Origin: Protula sp. h YS-2021
Lineage: Eukaryota > Annelida > Polychaeta > Sabellida > Serpulidae
Direction: 5' to 3'
NCBI GenBank assembly: GCA_949752745.1
Contig: OX457025.1
Span: forward strand, 54,779,869 to 54,843,868
Length of the DNA: 64,000 nucleotides
The translations under genes were made by a program, and so were the position numbers. The notes under the pieces are model-generated. The model had not been told where the DNA came from. It made no database searches and saw only the letters and a list, made by a program, of their open reading frames with translations. Positions 1 through 13,000 of the stretch are shown one piece after another; position 1 is the stretch's first letter; every line of letters starts with the position of its first letter.

Positions 1-1041
1 AAAAACAAAACAAAAAAGGCCTCACCAACAAAGCAGTTATACCTACAGCAAAACTAGCAGCTTCAACTAGGAACACAAGAAACACCCACAAACATGCTTT
101 TAGGCATCTCCAAGTAAGAACTGACATCTATAAATATAGTTTCATTGCGGCCACAATAGTAGATTGTAATATTCTCCCCACTAGCGTATTTCAAGAACAT
201 AGCCCAGCTTCAGAGCACGTTGAGGAATTTACCATTTACATTAGAAGTTCAGTCATCTAGCATCCTTGGCGCTTGTGCGGTGTTATAACATCGTGAGATG
301 ACACACCTTTAATATTGCAAAGATGTCATACTCTATGTATTTCTAGATAAATCTGAAATCTATAAAAGACTTGTGCTGAAACGGTAGATAAACACTAAAA
401 CATCAATATACTTTGTTCTTTTTGGCCGAAAAAGCCTGGAGATAACCCGTGTTGCTGGTTCGAGCTTTGCCATTGACTGAAAGTGTGTCAGTTTCTGCTC
501 CATGGTGTTTTAATCTCCTTTGGCTGTAGATATTAAAATTTTTATTCATGGAAATACTAATCCCTGGCCGGTTTGGACGCCATAGAGTCTGGTGACTGAC
601 TAGTACTGCTACTTGTTCCATGATATAATGATAGTTATAACATAGAGCACAATAGTTTTGAATAAGTCAATTCATACTTTCATACTTTTAGGGATAGCCA
701 ATTTAAAATCCACGGGGTGGGGTGAATACATGAGAGGAGGAAAAGAAGTGAATTTGATCTAGATAGGCTAAAAGCCAACTTCAGTTGCTGCATGCCAATT
801 TACGTTCACGGTGCACTATCAGCAACTTGTTTTCATAATATTCCAAAATAATATTTTGGAACTACAGAGCACATGTATTTGTTATTGTTGATGTTGGTTA
901 AGGTCCCTACATGTTAAAGATATGACGCTGTGGCCCGCGCAAACGAAGGAGCAATAGTACTCGTACTAATTAAAAGGTTGTCACTCGCTTCATTTTTATA
1001 TGTTGAAAATTATTGAACGATTATTGGATATATTTTTGCAG
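1..1041. other. No gene recognised
   Basis: AT-rich non-coding sequence with only short chance ORFs. Nothing identifiable. Confidence 0.5.
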
Positions 1042-1320
1042 GATAACTTCAGTCAAGCCTTGCATATATGCGGCCCGAGGTTTTACAAGAATGAAAAACC
1101 AGACTCCGCAGAATTCAAGTGACAAGAAAGCCTCAACAGATGTTGTCATGTCCTCAGTGCCAGTATCTAATGCTGTTAACAGGTATGAAATATTATATCT
1201 TTGCCAAGGTTAAAGTGTTCAAAATGTTAGAATTAATGATTGACACGTAAACTTTGTTTCAGTATGCCTAATAGGAATTTAAATTGTGACGAAGGAGATG
1301 AACTTGATGCGGCTTGTCAT
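1042..1320 (+). CDS. Two weak candidate exons of an unknown upstream gene
   Basis: 1042-1182 follows acceptor tttttgcag, reads MKNQTPQNSSDKKASTDVVM and on to NAVN, and ends at a consensus donor (gtatga). 1263-1320 follows acceptor ttgtttcag and continues in phase (MPNRNLNCDEGDELDAACH) to gtaata. Further open pieces at about 1480-1570 and 1597-1640 do not join cleanly. Neither exon fits exon 2 of C2CD3. No family recognised; may be chance. Confidence 0.2.
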
Positions 1321-2350
1321 GTAATATTTTATTTTTGAAGCATATGGAGATGTATGGTACTGTACTTCAATTTGTTCTAGAATTACTTTAAAAGCGGTAC
1401 GATAATGAAGTACATGAATTGATATTTCAGAGATTGAAATGAGCATATCAAGGCATTTTTTTCCGTTTCGTATATTCAGGGGTGGCTTCTTCCTTAAGCA
1501 CAAGAAAACAAATGATGATGACGTCATTGCCAGACTAGAAACGCCAGGAAAGATCGATGTTTGCGACAAGTGAGACTTGGCCATCTTCAATTCAGTGTAC
1601 CCAGTGCGGAAGAAGCCTCCATTCTGCTGCTTTTTTCGAGGGTATATGAAGTGACAAAATACTGAGTAGAGTGCGTGAACAGAACAGATCTTTTCTGACT
1701 TCTTTTTTAAAATACTAGATTATGCGGATGCATCGGATCAATGGTGGGCAGATCGGGGTTTCCTTATTAAAGAAGAACTAGTTGAGAGCTGAGCAGAGGA
1801 CAAATACGAGAAAATGGCGCTTGCTCACCACTCGCCCATTCACAAGAGGAAGGATGGCATTCACTATGACAACCTCGCTTCGCAGTGTTGCACCTGTTCC
1901 ACTTCAACTCCGACAGCCTCGTCACAAAGCATGCGTTGTGCCTGATTGCTACAGAGCTGCCGTTATCCGATTTCTACAGTATGACCGCGAACTGATCACG
2001 GACGCTCAAAAGACCTGAAATTTAATTTTACAGACCCTGCCATATTTTGCCGTGATCTTAGTGACAAAATACCAAATGTTGTACAGTTGTCGTGATACTC
2101 GGTTCTTTACACAAACGACTGAAACGGCTAGTTTGTGATCCGCTGCCCTCGCAACCAGCGCAACACTCACCCCACCCGCCCCCCTCCAGCAAAGTGAAAT
2201 AAACAAATGATTGGGACGGAGGTGCAGGAACTGAAACAATAGTTAGTGTTAGAAGATATGTTGAGAAAGTGATCGAGCGGCTCAAACGTAACAAAAAAGT
2301 GACGTTTACTGGTTTTATTGAGGAGTGAGGAGTGTTGGTGGGATATGCAT
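1321..2350. other. Unassigned sequence with scattered open pieces
   Basis: Several short open stretches occur in different frames (about 1490-1570 and 1800-2018), with no single continuous gene. Not recognised. Confidence 0.3.
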
Positions 2351-2980
2351 TTATTTTATCACTATATTGCTAAAGTCTGATGTGCCACCACCGGAGAGCG
2401 CAGTAATTCCGCATTAGAAATCGCTATGCGTGCACCCTGCAGGAGTTGAACCTACAATGACACTAACAAAAAAGTTGAAAATATAAACACACATTTGATA
2501 ATATATGCACACAGAATATGCCAACATAGGAAGACCTTTTGTTTATGCTAAAATACACTAAAGGTGTCACTTAGAGAGACTATAGATAAAAGATAGTAAA
2601 TAGGGAGACCAAAGTATGGTCTACCAAAGTTGTATTTCTGGGTTATATATCATTGATTATTATATATGATGCACATTTGTCACCCTATTTACTATATTAC
2701 TAAAGTTTGATGTGCCACCACCGGAGAGCGCAGTAACTCCGCATAAGAAATCGTTATGCGTGCACCCTGCAGGAGTTGAACCTACAATGACACTAACAAA
2801 AAAGTTGATAACATATACACACATTTGATGATATATGCACACAGAATAAGCCAACATAGGGAGACCTTTCGTATATGTTAAAAGACACTAAAGGTGTCAC
2901 TTAGAGAGACCATAGGTAAAAAATAGTTAGAGAGACCATAAATAAAAATAGTAAATAGGGAGACCAAAGTCTCCCTATTT
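2351..2980. repeat. Tandem duplication of a ~330-bp unit
   Basis: Two diverged copies (about 2351-2625 and 2684-2980) share the same order of phrases: GATGTGCCACCACCGGAGAG, CTGCAGGAGTTGAACCTACA and AAAGGTGTCACTTAGAGAGA. The second phrase, read on the minus strand, looks like a tRNA T-arm/B-box, but no cloverleaf can be drawn. Confidence 0.75.
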
Positions 2981-3974
2981 ACTATTTTCATGCATGCTCT
3001 CTATAAAATAATAATTAAAAAACCTTTTCTAAAACCTTTGGTAAAACCAAAAAAAAATAATAGAAATAAAACAAAAACAACAAAACGCGATTTTGAAAGA
3101 TTTTTAAAATACATTTATTTTGATACAATAAAGTTTGTCATTTTTAGTAGTTCTTCAAAGAAATAGTCGTGTAGTAATCTCAAAGTAAATTTAGATTGAG
3201 AAATAAAATGACGCGATGGATCTCCCATTGTTTTCCTGTGTATATGCCCGTACATTTTGTTATTTGGTATGTGATGCTTGGGCGGAAAACGATTTAAATA
3301 AGCTATATGGCATCAACTTGATGTTTATTCAATAAAGATTGAAAAGCCAAAAAAAGCTTGTTTGTATTTATTTTTCCCTTCTCCCCTTCCCCGTTCCTTG
3401 GGTGCAGAAAATATATTAAAGCTCCCCCATTCCCCCCCCCCCCCCAAAAAAGGATGGCAAATTGTAGTTACTTCGAAATTAAGATTTCCAAGTCTGGCCT
3501 TCAATGCGGCCGTAGGTGATATACGTTCATAAGTTAATATATCGTTTCATGTGTAAACATCCGGTGGCCTTGAGGGGTCAGCTGGGGTAGTATATCGGGG
3601 AAATATCAGAAGCGGAAAAATGAACCATCACTGTTTAATATGGTATGACATAGTTCGGTACTTCAGAAGTTTCACATGCTGTTGTGGCATAGTTCAGTAC
3701 TTCTCTTGCTGTGCTTCGCCCGGAGATTACCAGTTTATTGCATAAAAAATGTTAGGCAAGCAACCTGTGGCAGTCGAACCCAAAAAAGCATACATGCAAA
3801 GAAAAATTCTCATCTTCGCCCTTGTTCTGATTCTGTGTTAATAAGTGTTTGAATAAACACTTAAGGAAATGTTTTATTTTGTAAAATAGATGTTTTGATA
3901 CGGGATGAAATTAACTTTTCGGGGGTGGCGGTCGTGAGGTGCAGTTGACGACAGGTACATTCTCTTGTATCTGT

Positions 3975-4555
3975 GGCCGTATTCACGAACATCTGAGTTT
4001 ATTTATTTAGATATTAAACTTAGATCTCAAGCTTAAACTTACTTAAGTTTACTTACTTACGTCATATTCACTTACGTAAGTTTATCAACTTACATTTAGT
4101 CAATATTGCAAAATTTTCATAAAGAGTGCGACTAATCGTAATCGTATAAACTGGTTGTCAATGTAAATATCGAAGGCAAAGCTTCTTCTTGTTTCCGACT
4201 CCAAATTTTCGAGATTTTCCACAAAAAATGAATATCTTCTTTTGAAATCTATATCGAGTTAAGAGTTCGTCGTCATTGTCAACTTACAACGGATTACTCC
4301 TATCTCGAAACACTTTCCCTCCTAAAAACCCTTTCATAAACAAAGCACTCCAGGTATTTAAATATCGCGTAGGATTGAACTTAGAAATCTAAGTGTAGTC
4401 CGAAGTAAACTTAGAAGTTTGAACTTATACTTGAATGGAAGTTTAAGCTTACATTTTGTGAATACCGCTAAGTTTAGCCAATGGGAAAGTTAACTGTTAC
4501 ATTTTTGCACTTAGATTGACTCTAAGTTTAAACTTACACTTTCGCGAATACCGCC
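3975..4555. mobile_element. Inverted-repeat MITE rich in CTTAAGTTT phrases
   Basis: It opens GGCCGTATTCACGAA and closes with CGCGAATACCGCC, its near reverse complement. Between them, short AAGTTTAAACTTA-like phrases recur in both orientations. No ORF, and no convincing target duplication. Resembles widespread non-autonomous DNA elements. Confidence 0.65.
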
Positions 4556-4689
4556 ACTGGCTTACGGGTGAATATACCAGGTTGGCTATGGTTACGGCCT
4601 GTCCCTAAACAAAAATTATTGCCAATATCTGCAGGCAATAACCGAATTGTGTCAGTGAAATTATGGGCAATTTGGTGCCATGATAATTG

Positions 4690-5560
4690 GTTTTAACTTA
4701 GTCCCAGAACGTGTCATTGATGTCAATTTTGCTGATCTCGGCGCATGACTCAGGCCACTGGCGTTAATTTAGAAAGAGTGCATCACACAAATGACCCAAT
4801 TATAAATACAACGCACAATTTCTATGGTTAAACAACAATTTTGTACTCAGAAAAATATGTTTTCTTGGGATCAGGATATAAAATCTCCCATTAGCTCCCA
4901 CAGCAACAATAAGTCAATTCGCACTTTTGACTTTTGCCGAAAAGTTTTTGCGTTTCGGCTGAATTTAGCTGATAGAAAAAACGGCAAAAATAAACAAAAT
5001 TCCATTTGCCAGCAACATGCTATCATGTTGGTTATTAAAGGGACTGAATAATATGTAAAATACTTTTCATAAGATTATATGATGGCTTTATAAATTTGAA
5101 ATTGTGCATGTTCAAAGAAAATTAGAATTTTGATGTTTTCCCTTATCATTTCTTTATAATTTATCTCCCAACATTTGCAGTCAAAACTACACCTCCACTG
5201 GAAAGATCCAAATCTGCGAATTGGCTTATGACTGTACAATAAGCCAATTTGCACTTTGACTTTTTCAGAAAAGTTTTTACGTTTCGCCTGAATTCAGGTG
5301 GGATAAGGATATAAAGATACTGATAGAAAAAAAGAAAAAATCAACAAAATTCCATTTTGCCAGCAACATATTTACGTGCTGGTTATTAAAGGGACTGATT
5401 AATATGCAAAATAGCTTTTAAAAGATCATATGATGGCTTCATAAATTTGAAAGCGTGCATGTTGAAAGAAAATTAGAAAATTGATGTTTTTTCCCTATCA
5501 TTTCTTTATAATTTATCCCAAAAATATTTGCAGCCGAAACAATACCTCTACCGAAAAGAT
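4690..5560. repeat. Dispersed repeats, including two tandem copies
   Basis: A block at about 4690-4860 matches one arm of the TIR element at 10410-11207. Two tandem copies of another repeat follow (about 4900-5215 and 5225-5560), sharing AAAAGTTTTTGCGTTTCG and TTATCATTTCTTTATAATTT. More copies lie at 14820-15030 and 15514-15660. Confidence 0.65.
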
Positions 5561-5640
5561 ACGAAACAGCCCGAACTGGTTTATTACAGGAACTGTGATC
5601 ATTTCTGTCCTAGGAAGATTGATCAAGTCATCTTCATGCA

Positions 5641-6001
5641 ATAAGCCAAGTCACACTTTGGGTGTTTCGAATAATTTGCGAAAGAAATTTGATTTTCGAC
5701 TGCGAGGGAACCAAAAAAATGAAATAAATAACAGAAAAATATGGAAGAAATATCGCAAAAACAGCTTATACTTGGAACATAAAGAAATTGAAACTTGAAA
5801 CTATTTGTTAAAACTTATAATACATTTTTAAATAGCACAGGAGTTGTTAAAAACCTGACTGCTCTTTGGTGCAAGAGAAATTTGGCATTTAGGTGAAATC
5901 TCTCTATCATTTCTTTCATTTTTTACCCGGTTACTTTTATTCGAAACGCAGAACTTTTGCACAATTTTATTAGCAACGCCCTAAGTGAGATTTGGCTTGT
6001 G
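5641..6001. mobile_element. Small TIR element
   Basis: The left end AAGCCAAGTCACACTTTGGG mirrors the right end CCCTAAGTGAGATTTGGCTT. The interior is AT-rich without an ORF. A partial relative begins at about 10258. Confidence 0.5.
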
Positions 6002-6996
6002 GGTAACTGGGCCATAATGAGCGATATTTGGAGTTTATAGCAGTTTTATACCAATACAAATTCTTCGATATTTAAGCTAAGTAATAACACTTTTCTAAAC
6101 GGTAAAAATCATTCAAAGAGCTAGCTTCCTGGCATGTGACAAATAGGCCAAAAGGTATGCAATTGGCTTACAACAAGAAAAATACACTGTTATATTTGGT
6201 ATTAAAACAACGAGAAATTGCGTTTTCCCCCACGCAAGCACTGGTACTTTTTGATCACGTGATGAAAGTGTTAAATCTTATTGGTAGATGTAAGGTTGTG
6301 ACGTGAACTTGTTCTCAAGAATAGAAAGGGTCCGCTGGGACTAGTTTTGCCATGGGTAACTGTAAACAAGAGGGCGATAATATAGGTTTTGTGCTAAAAC
6401 ATAAGATAAGAGCCTACTCTGTACGACAGTAATATGTCAAGTAGTCTTCAGGCTGCATGTAATAGTTTCAAGTATTTTGTTATTTAGTTTAACTCCTTTC
6501 TTTTAAGTTATTCTTTGTCTCTTGCGGGTAGATGTAAACAATACAAACAAAATTACTTGAAGTTTGTAACCACAACTCTCGCGGAAATAGACGAAACTGT
6601 GAATTGTTTTTATTCCGAATAACTCTCCTCTAAAACTTGTATAAAGTGCCAGTAAATTATTAAGTTACAAAAATGAAAAAAAAAGATTTAGCGAGTGCAC
6701 TGATTCTGCTAAAAATGATCATTTGGAGAACCGGGCTCATATACAAAATTAAGGAGACGGTCTCTTTTAATGGGTGTGTTTCTGGCAAAAAAGTTGGTCG
6801 AATAAAGGAGACCTCGAATTTTTGTTTACTTGTTATTGTTGTGTTTTTTTTCAAAACAACCATAACAGATAATAACAATAATATTAATTTAAGATATCTA
6901 TGCGATAACAAAAGAAAAAACATCGAAGAGAAGGGATATACATTTGGTCTCCCCATCTATTATTTATAAGCATGGTCTCCCCAGGTCGCAAGGTAG

Positions 6997-6999
<3 letters not shown>

Positions 7000-7050
<51 letters not shown>
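7000..7050. repeat. (AT)n microsatellite
   Basis: An uninterrupted AT dinucleotide run of about 50 bp. The surrounding 6002-8316 shows no gene. Confidence 0.95.
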
Positions 7051-7055
<5 letters not shown>

Positions 7056-8316
7056 CAGATCTTTTTGGAATACAATCAGTATGGCAAAATACTTATTGAG
7101 CCAATGAAAAGTTAACAGGGAATAGCTGGGAAAGTTTGTTTGACGATCCAATGTTCATATAATACATTCTCAACAACATTGTTACCATGTAGAATTCCAT
7201 TAGGATCATTTTATGATCTTTGTTGCAGATGCTGTATGGAGGAGCACAGCAATAAATTGCACGTTACATGAACAAGTAACAAACAAAGAAAAGATGGGCA
7301 ACTTTATTTTTACGATATGATGTTCACATAATGTGATTTGAACGCCATTTCAAACAGCGTGACCGTCTCAGTTGCGGACGATAATATGCCTGCTTACTTT
7401 GTTTCTTAACAGTTACCGCCTCAATATATGTACAATTAGTTTTAATACTTAACTTACAAAATCTGCAGTTTTTCTTTCCTATAGATTCACAGATACATCC
7501 GAATTTTCTATGTTTGTTACTTTGCAGTATTTCTGGGGAACTCCCATTCTATTTTTAGACATTTTTCAAGATGGCAGTTAGTGGTTACCTAAGTTCTTAC
7601 CCCTTTGAATGCAGACTTCCAAGGCATTTCTTCCTAATTTCAACAACTTGCTTTTTACAGAGCAAATCTATCTATATATTGTTGAAACTGCTATATAACG
7701 TGAAACAAATTATTTTGTTTCATTTTCAATAGCGAAATAAAGGTTTCGTTTCTCTAAAATTCGCAGAAGATAAGCATTAATGCTAGGGAGACATAATGCC
7801 TGCCTAAGGGCTATATCCGAAATATCTGTCCAATAACGAAACATTATTTATGTAGGGTATCCAGGGGGATGCTTCCGGCGCGAACTCCTTTTCCCCATAT
7901 AGTATCTTGGCAGTTCCCCCCTCCCTCCCGTTTTGTGAAGAAGGGAGATGGAAAGTAAAGTGTAATACTGAAAGTATTATGTCTTTCTGCCTAGCTATTG
8001 AAAATGGAGCGTTACAGGGAATTTCTCAATTCAGCGATTACATAAATAACATAAAGCTGGATAGCCAGTCAAAGCATGTTACTGATGGCTCCCATCAAAT
8101 ACAAAATTGCAAATATCATGCATGCATGGATTACTCACGTTGCATTAGATGCAACAATTGTTATTAATTTTAAAGCTGTTAACATATTTAAAACCTTTGC
8201 TGTATGTACGTTTTGTCTGACAAACGTTATACGTTCCCCCAGGTCTCATGATTCCTAATTGTTCATTCGGAAAAACGGCCATTCTGTGAAATAAATCAAT
8301 GCCACGTGCATTAATG

Positions 8317-9450
8317 AACAAGATTGTCCATGGACAATGCCCCAGCTCACGAATGCTGATGTCAAGATTTGTGACACACAACTACAACCTCTAACCCAAA
8401 TTTTAAGAAAGAAAGGATAGCGTCAGTCAATGTTTCAATGGAGAAAGGGTTTATCGCCAATATATCCACCATTTCGGCGAATCCCCAAAGAAAGTAATAG
8501 TTTGGCCAATTTTTTTCGTATCCCTAAACAAAAAAGTTAAGGCAGGTGCATATATAACATTACCTTCCATCAAGATTTTGTAACGTTTTCATTTAAATCG
8601 TAGGAAGACAAACGTTTTCATAAAAAATGTTTTTGGCTATTATTTCCACCAATTTTTATTTGACTCACAAAAAAAACCCTAATAGCCAGGTGGGTAACAA
8701 AGCCTGCCACCATTCATCAGAATTTCAAGAGATTAAGGCCAAGTAACTCGAGACAGTTGTGTTTTCAATAATGTTTTTGGCGAATCAACAAAAACGTTAT
8801 AACCAGATAGGTACTAATTCCCGCCTCCATAATTCAAAATTTTAAGAAGGAAACATTATATTAAGAGCGATAGTAACGATTTTATTAGGAAATGAATTTT
8901 TTGACAATATTTCCTACATTTTCTATGAATCATACAAAAACTCAGTAACCAGATATCTACCAATGACCATAATCTTTATCTGTGGTGTAACTTAAGATTT
9001 TACTCCTTTTTTTGTTTTTCGCCAATATTTCCTCCAGTTATTGGCCAATTACTAAAAAATTAATGGACAGGAACCCAATAAATCGTTCTGCCTGTACGTT
9101 TCAAGACAATAAGGCTATATTTCTGGAGCTGGTTGAGATTTTACAAGAAAAACGTTTTATCGCCAATATTTTGATCGGCTTTTGGCGAATAGACAATAAT
9201 AATAGCCAGGTGGACACTTATGTGCACGTTGTCATTGAAACCATAAGAGAATCTATGTTTTCATTGCGTTTTGGCTAATATTTCTGCCAATTTTTACGAA
9301 TTACCAAAAAGTAATAGACAGATAGGTAGGAATATGTGCCATTATTATATAGCATTACAAGGCAATAAGATGGCGTTAGCCAACATTTCTCAGACAAATG
9401 TTTTTTTTTTCACCAATATTTCGGCCAATTGTATAAAGATAGTTAATCTA
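8317..9450 (-). repeat. Dispersed array family, copy a (reversed)
   Basis: It starts with the family's terminal palindrome in reverse (GATTGTCCATGGACAATGCC, then CACGAATGCTGATGTCAAGA). Decayed units of about 110-150 bp follow, each holding phrases such as GCCAATATTTC and TTGGCGAAT. It ends about 400 bp before C2CD3 exon 1. Confidence 0.6.
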
Positions 9451-9849
9451 TCCTAATTCTAAACATGTAAAATATAAAAAATTATAAAGTATAAAAAATT
9501 TTATTTTGGAAGATATCAGAAACTTTTTTATGAAATCGGAAGGTTCACTAGATTTTTTGGGTTCAATTCAAATAACAAAAATGAACCATAAGCTGTTAAA
9601 CGTGTTCAAATTGCTGGCTAGCTAGAAATAAGCATAATTTGAATTTTTGGTCCTTTGACACTCTTCATGCTGATCACGAGAGAGACTTATATATTCGTCA
9701 TAATATGTCTAAATGTGTAAACTATACATGTAAGTTTAAAAAATAAATAACAATGAAGGCAGATACAGGTTTTAAAAATATTTTGCACTAACAAAACGCA
9801 AAAGAGCAAAGGACAAAAAAGTAAATGCATTGGACGGGAGCTCCTTGAC

Positions 9850-10024
9850 AGTAACGAGCCTCCATCGAAGGCTACTTTTCTGCGAAAGTTTACAAATGGC
9901 GGCTTAACAACACAAAGCGCAAATGATATCTATCCCGACGACGACGACTGTAGGGGCCTTGCTAAATGTGTCGTGAATATGGTCAAGAAAAAAAACAAGA
10001 CTTTTAAATTAGCCAAAGAAAGTG
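9850..10024 (+). CDS. C2CD3: C2CD3 exon 1: 5' UTR and start codon
   Basis: Coding starts at ATG 9979 and gives 15 codons beginning MVKKKNKTFKLAKES plus one G before a strong donor (gtatgt, 10025). That G completes the first codon of exon 2, so the phase fits. A short lysine-rich leader before SLPPQVEGQ resembles the basic leader of vertebrate C2CD3. The frame is open upstream without another in-frame ATG. The 5' limit given is approximate. No cDNA supports the exon; the case rests on phase, donor and leader character. Confidence 0.68.
9880..9978 (+). promoter_or_regulatory. Likely 5' leader with YY1-like motif and upstream ORFs
   Basis: An AAATGGCGGC element at 9894-9903 resembles the YY1 site common just downstream of animal transcription starts. 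Its ATG (9896) opens a 3-codon uORF. A second uORF runs from ATG 9923 to TGA 9974-9976, ending two bases before the C2CD3 start. A third ATG (9966) overlaps the start codon out of frame. No TATA box is convincing. Transcription start is unknown. Confidence 0.35.
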
Positions 10025-13000
10025 GTATGTGGCCTTTTGCTTATTTGTGACTTGTAATTAGAATTTACGTAAAAGCTAAGAGCAACTTGCAATGACAGGT
10101 TTGTGTTTTTGTATCACATAACTGTGACATCGCTTTTGAATGCAACGAAGATAGCCGTTTGCGAAATATATGTGTAAAAGAAAGACTTAAGTTTATTTTT
10201 GTAAGCTCATAACAGTAGGTTGAAAATTGTTTTCCCCAAATATCGCCCATGTATATCCGTAAGCCAAATCACACTTTGGGCGTTCCCAATAAAAATGCGC
10301 AGAAATTCTGAGTTTCGAATAAAAATAACCGGATAAAAAATGAAAGAAATGATAGAGAGATTTCGCCTAAATATCAACCAAAGGACAATCGGGTTTTTAA
10401 CAACCCGTACGACTTTAGTCCTAGGCTACTCTTGCTTCTCAGCAAGAGTCCTAGTTCCTATAATATAACTTGTCATTGATGTCAATTTTTCAATCTCGGC
10501 GTACGACTGGGGCTAATGGCGTTATTTTAGAAAGGATGCATCACATAAATAACCCAATTATAAATTATGGCGCACAATTTTTATGGTCAAATAACAATTT
10601 TGTAATGAGAAAAATAGATGTTTTCTTCAGATCAGAATATAGAATCTCCCATTATCGCCCACAACAACAATGAATGTGCAGTTGTAAAACCACGCGTACG
10701 AGTACGCGTACAGTCCCAGCGGACCCTTTCTGTCTTCCTGGCATAGAAAGGGTCACTGTTCCTGTAACACAAACAACCATTGATCTCAACTTTCGATGCT
10801 ATGGATCTTTCGGCGCACGTTCCAGGGCAAGGAGGTTCGAACAAGCAGACTTTTAAAATCACTCTGAGAGGTATCCTGGCGCATTATTTTCTGCCTCGAC
10901 GAAACTCCCCAGTTTGAGTAAAGAGTGGTTTTGAAATTGTATATTCTTTGTTGTGGGCGATAATATGGGTTCCATATCCTGATCTCAAGAAAACGTCAAT
11001 TTTTCTCAGTATAAAATCGTTATTTGACCCTGAAATTGTGCGCCACAATTCATAACTGGGTCATTTGTGAATGCTCCTGTTCAAAACAACACCATTAGCC
11101 CAATTTGTGCGCCGAGACTGGCAAAATTGACACCAATGGTTAGTTCTTTATAACAGCTATGATTCTTGCTGTCATAGGAAGACTGCAAGAGTCACCTAGG
11201 ACTAGTGTTTATACCCCTAGAAAGTGTCGGAATATTATATCCAGCCACATATCTGTTTACTTTTGTTCCGCATTGCTTAACAGGCATGAAGCAGAAATCG
11301 TGGCGTTCGTTTTTTTACGAAAACTTAAACGATTTCTCTCAAAATTAGCACACGGACATATTTGTAAAAAGAGGACCATGTACGGGAATTTAGCACTCAT
11401 GTTTTTTTAGGCCCCAACCCTACATCTGTCCGTCCGTCTGTCTGTCCGTCATCGCTTTTTTGTACAAGCGATATCTCGAGAACGCAGAGGCCTAGAGACT
11501 TGATGTTAGGCTCATTTGAAAGATCTCGTGTTGTAGATGTGCCTTTTGGCCATTTTGGCCGAATTTGGTCACGTGATATTGGCCAAATTGGCCACAAATC
11601 GCAAAAATCGACTTGTGTTTGTACAGGCGATATCTCGAGAACGCAGAGGCCTAGAGACTTGATGTTAGGCTCATTTGAAAGGTCTCGACTTGTAGATGTG
11701 TCTTTTGGCCATTTTGGCCAAATTCAATCACGTGCTCTTGGCCAAATTGGCCAAAAACGCAAAAAATCGACTTGTGTTTGTACAGGCGATATCTCGAGAA
11801 CGCAGAGGCCTAGAGACTTGATGTTTGGCTCATTTGAAAGATATTTTGGCCGAATTCGGTCACGTGATCTTGGCCAAATTGGCCAAAAAACGCAAAAATC
11901 GACTTGTGTTTGTACGGGCGATATCTCGAGAACGCAGAGGCCTAGAGACTTGACGTTGGGCTCATTTGAAAGGTCTCGACTTGTAGATGTGCCTTTTGGC
12001 CAAATTCGGTCACGTGATCTTGGCCAAATTGGCCAAAACCGCAAAAATCAACTTGAGTTTGTACAGGCGATATCTCGAGAACGCAGAGGCATAGAGACTT
12101 GATGTTGGGCTCATTTTAAAGGTCTCGACTTATAGATGTGCCTTTAGGCCATTTTGGCCGAAATCGGTCTCGTGATCTTGGCCAAATTGGCCAAAAAACG
12201 CAAAAAATCGATGTGTGTTTGTACGGGCGATATCTCGAGAACGCATAGGCCTAGAGACTTGATGTTAGGCTCATTTGAAAGGTCTCGACTTGTAGATGTG
12301 CCTTTTGGCCATTTTGGCCAAATTCGGTCACGTGATCTTGGCCAAATAGGCCAAAAATCCACTTGTTCTTTAAAAGCACACTGAGAAGTACCCTGACGCA
12401 TTATTTTCGACCTCAGCGAAGCTCCCAAACCAGAGTAAAGCGTGATTTTGCAACTGTGGATTAGTTTTTGTTGTCGGCGATAATGAGGGATTCGGTATCC
12501 TGATCTCAAGAACACACATATTTTTCTCAGTAAAAAATTGTTATCTGACCATAAAACCTGTGCACCATAATTCGGTATCCTGATCTCAAGAACACACATA
12601 TTTTTCTCAGTAAAAAATTGTTATCTGACCATAAAACCTGTGCGCCATATATAGGTTTGGGGTGTCTGTCCGTCCGTCTGTCAGTCATCGCTTTATACCC
12701 CAATGAATTTGGGGGGCGGTTGGGGCCTGCGTGTGTTTCACAAATACTTAATGGTTCTATTAAGTCATCGAAATTATTTACAGAACTTGGTAGGAGATTT
12801 CCCTCCTAGAAAATCAGAAACCCTTTTGGTCGTACACTAAATCATTGCGGAAAGATTATATTGGTATACCGGCTTTGAAAAATTCTTCAGGCATATTAGC
12901 AACATCTTTTGTAAATAAAACGAGTGCGTTAGTTGATCAATTTTCGTCCGTCTTTGCCTATAGTGAGCAGTATAGTGTTGGATTTCAGTATGGCGTTTGA

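Noticed and set aside
1042..1182. Use of this exon as exon 1 of C2CD3
   Set aside because: It ends with two bases of a codon, whereas exon 2 needs one; the exon at 9979-10024 fits in phase.
2430..2470. tRNA-like T-arm (B-box on the minus strand)
   Set aside because: No acceptor stem, D-arm or A-box can be placed around it.
11500..12102. 200-codon ORF with repeated peptide blocks
   Set aside because: It lies wholly in a decaying ~150-bp tandem array, with no start context or conservation and an equally open minus strand.
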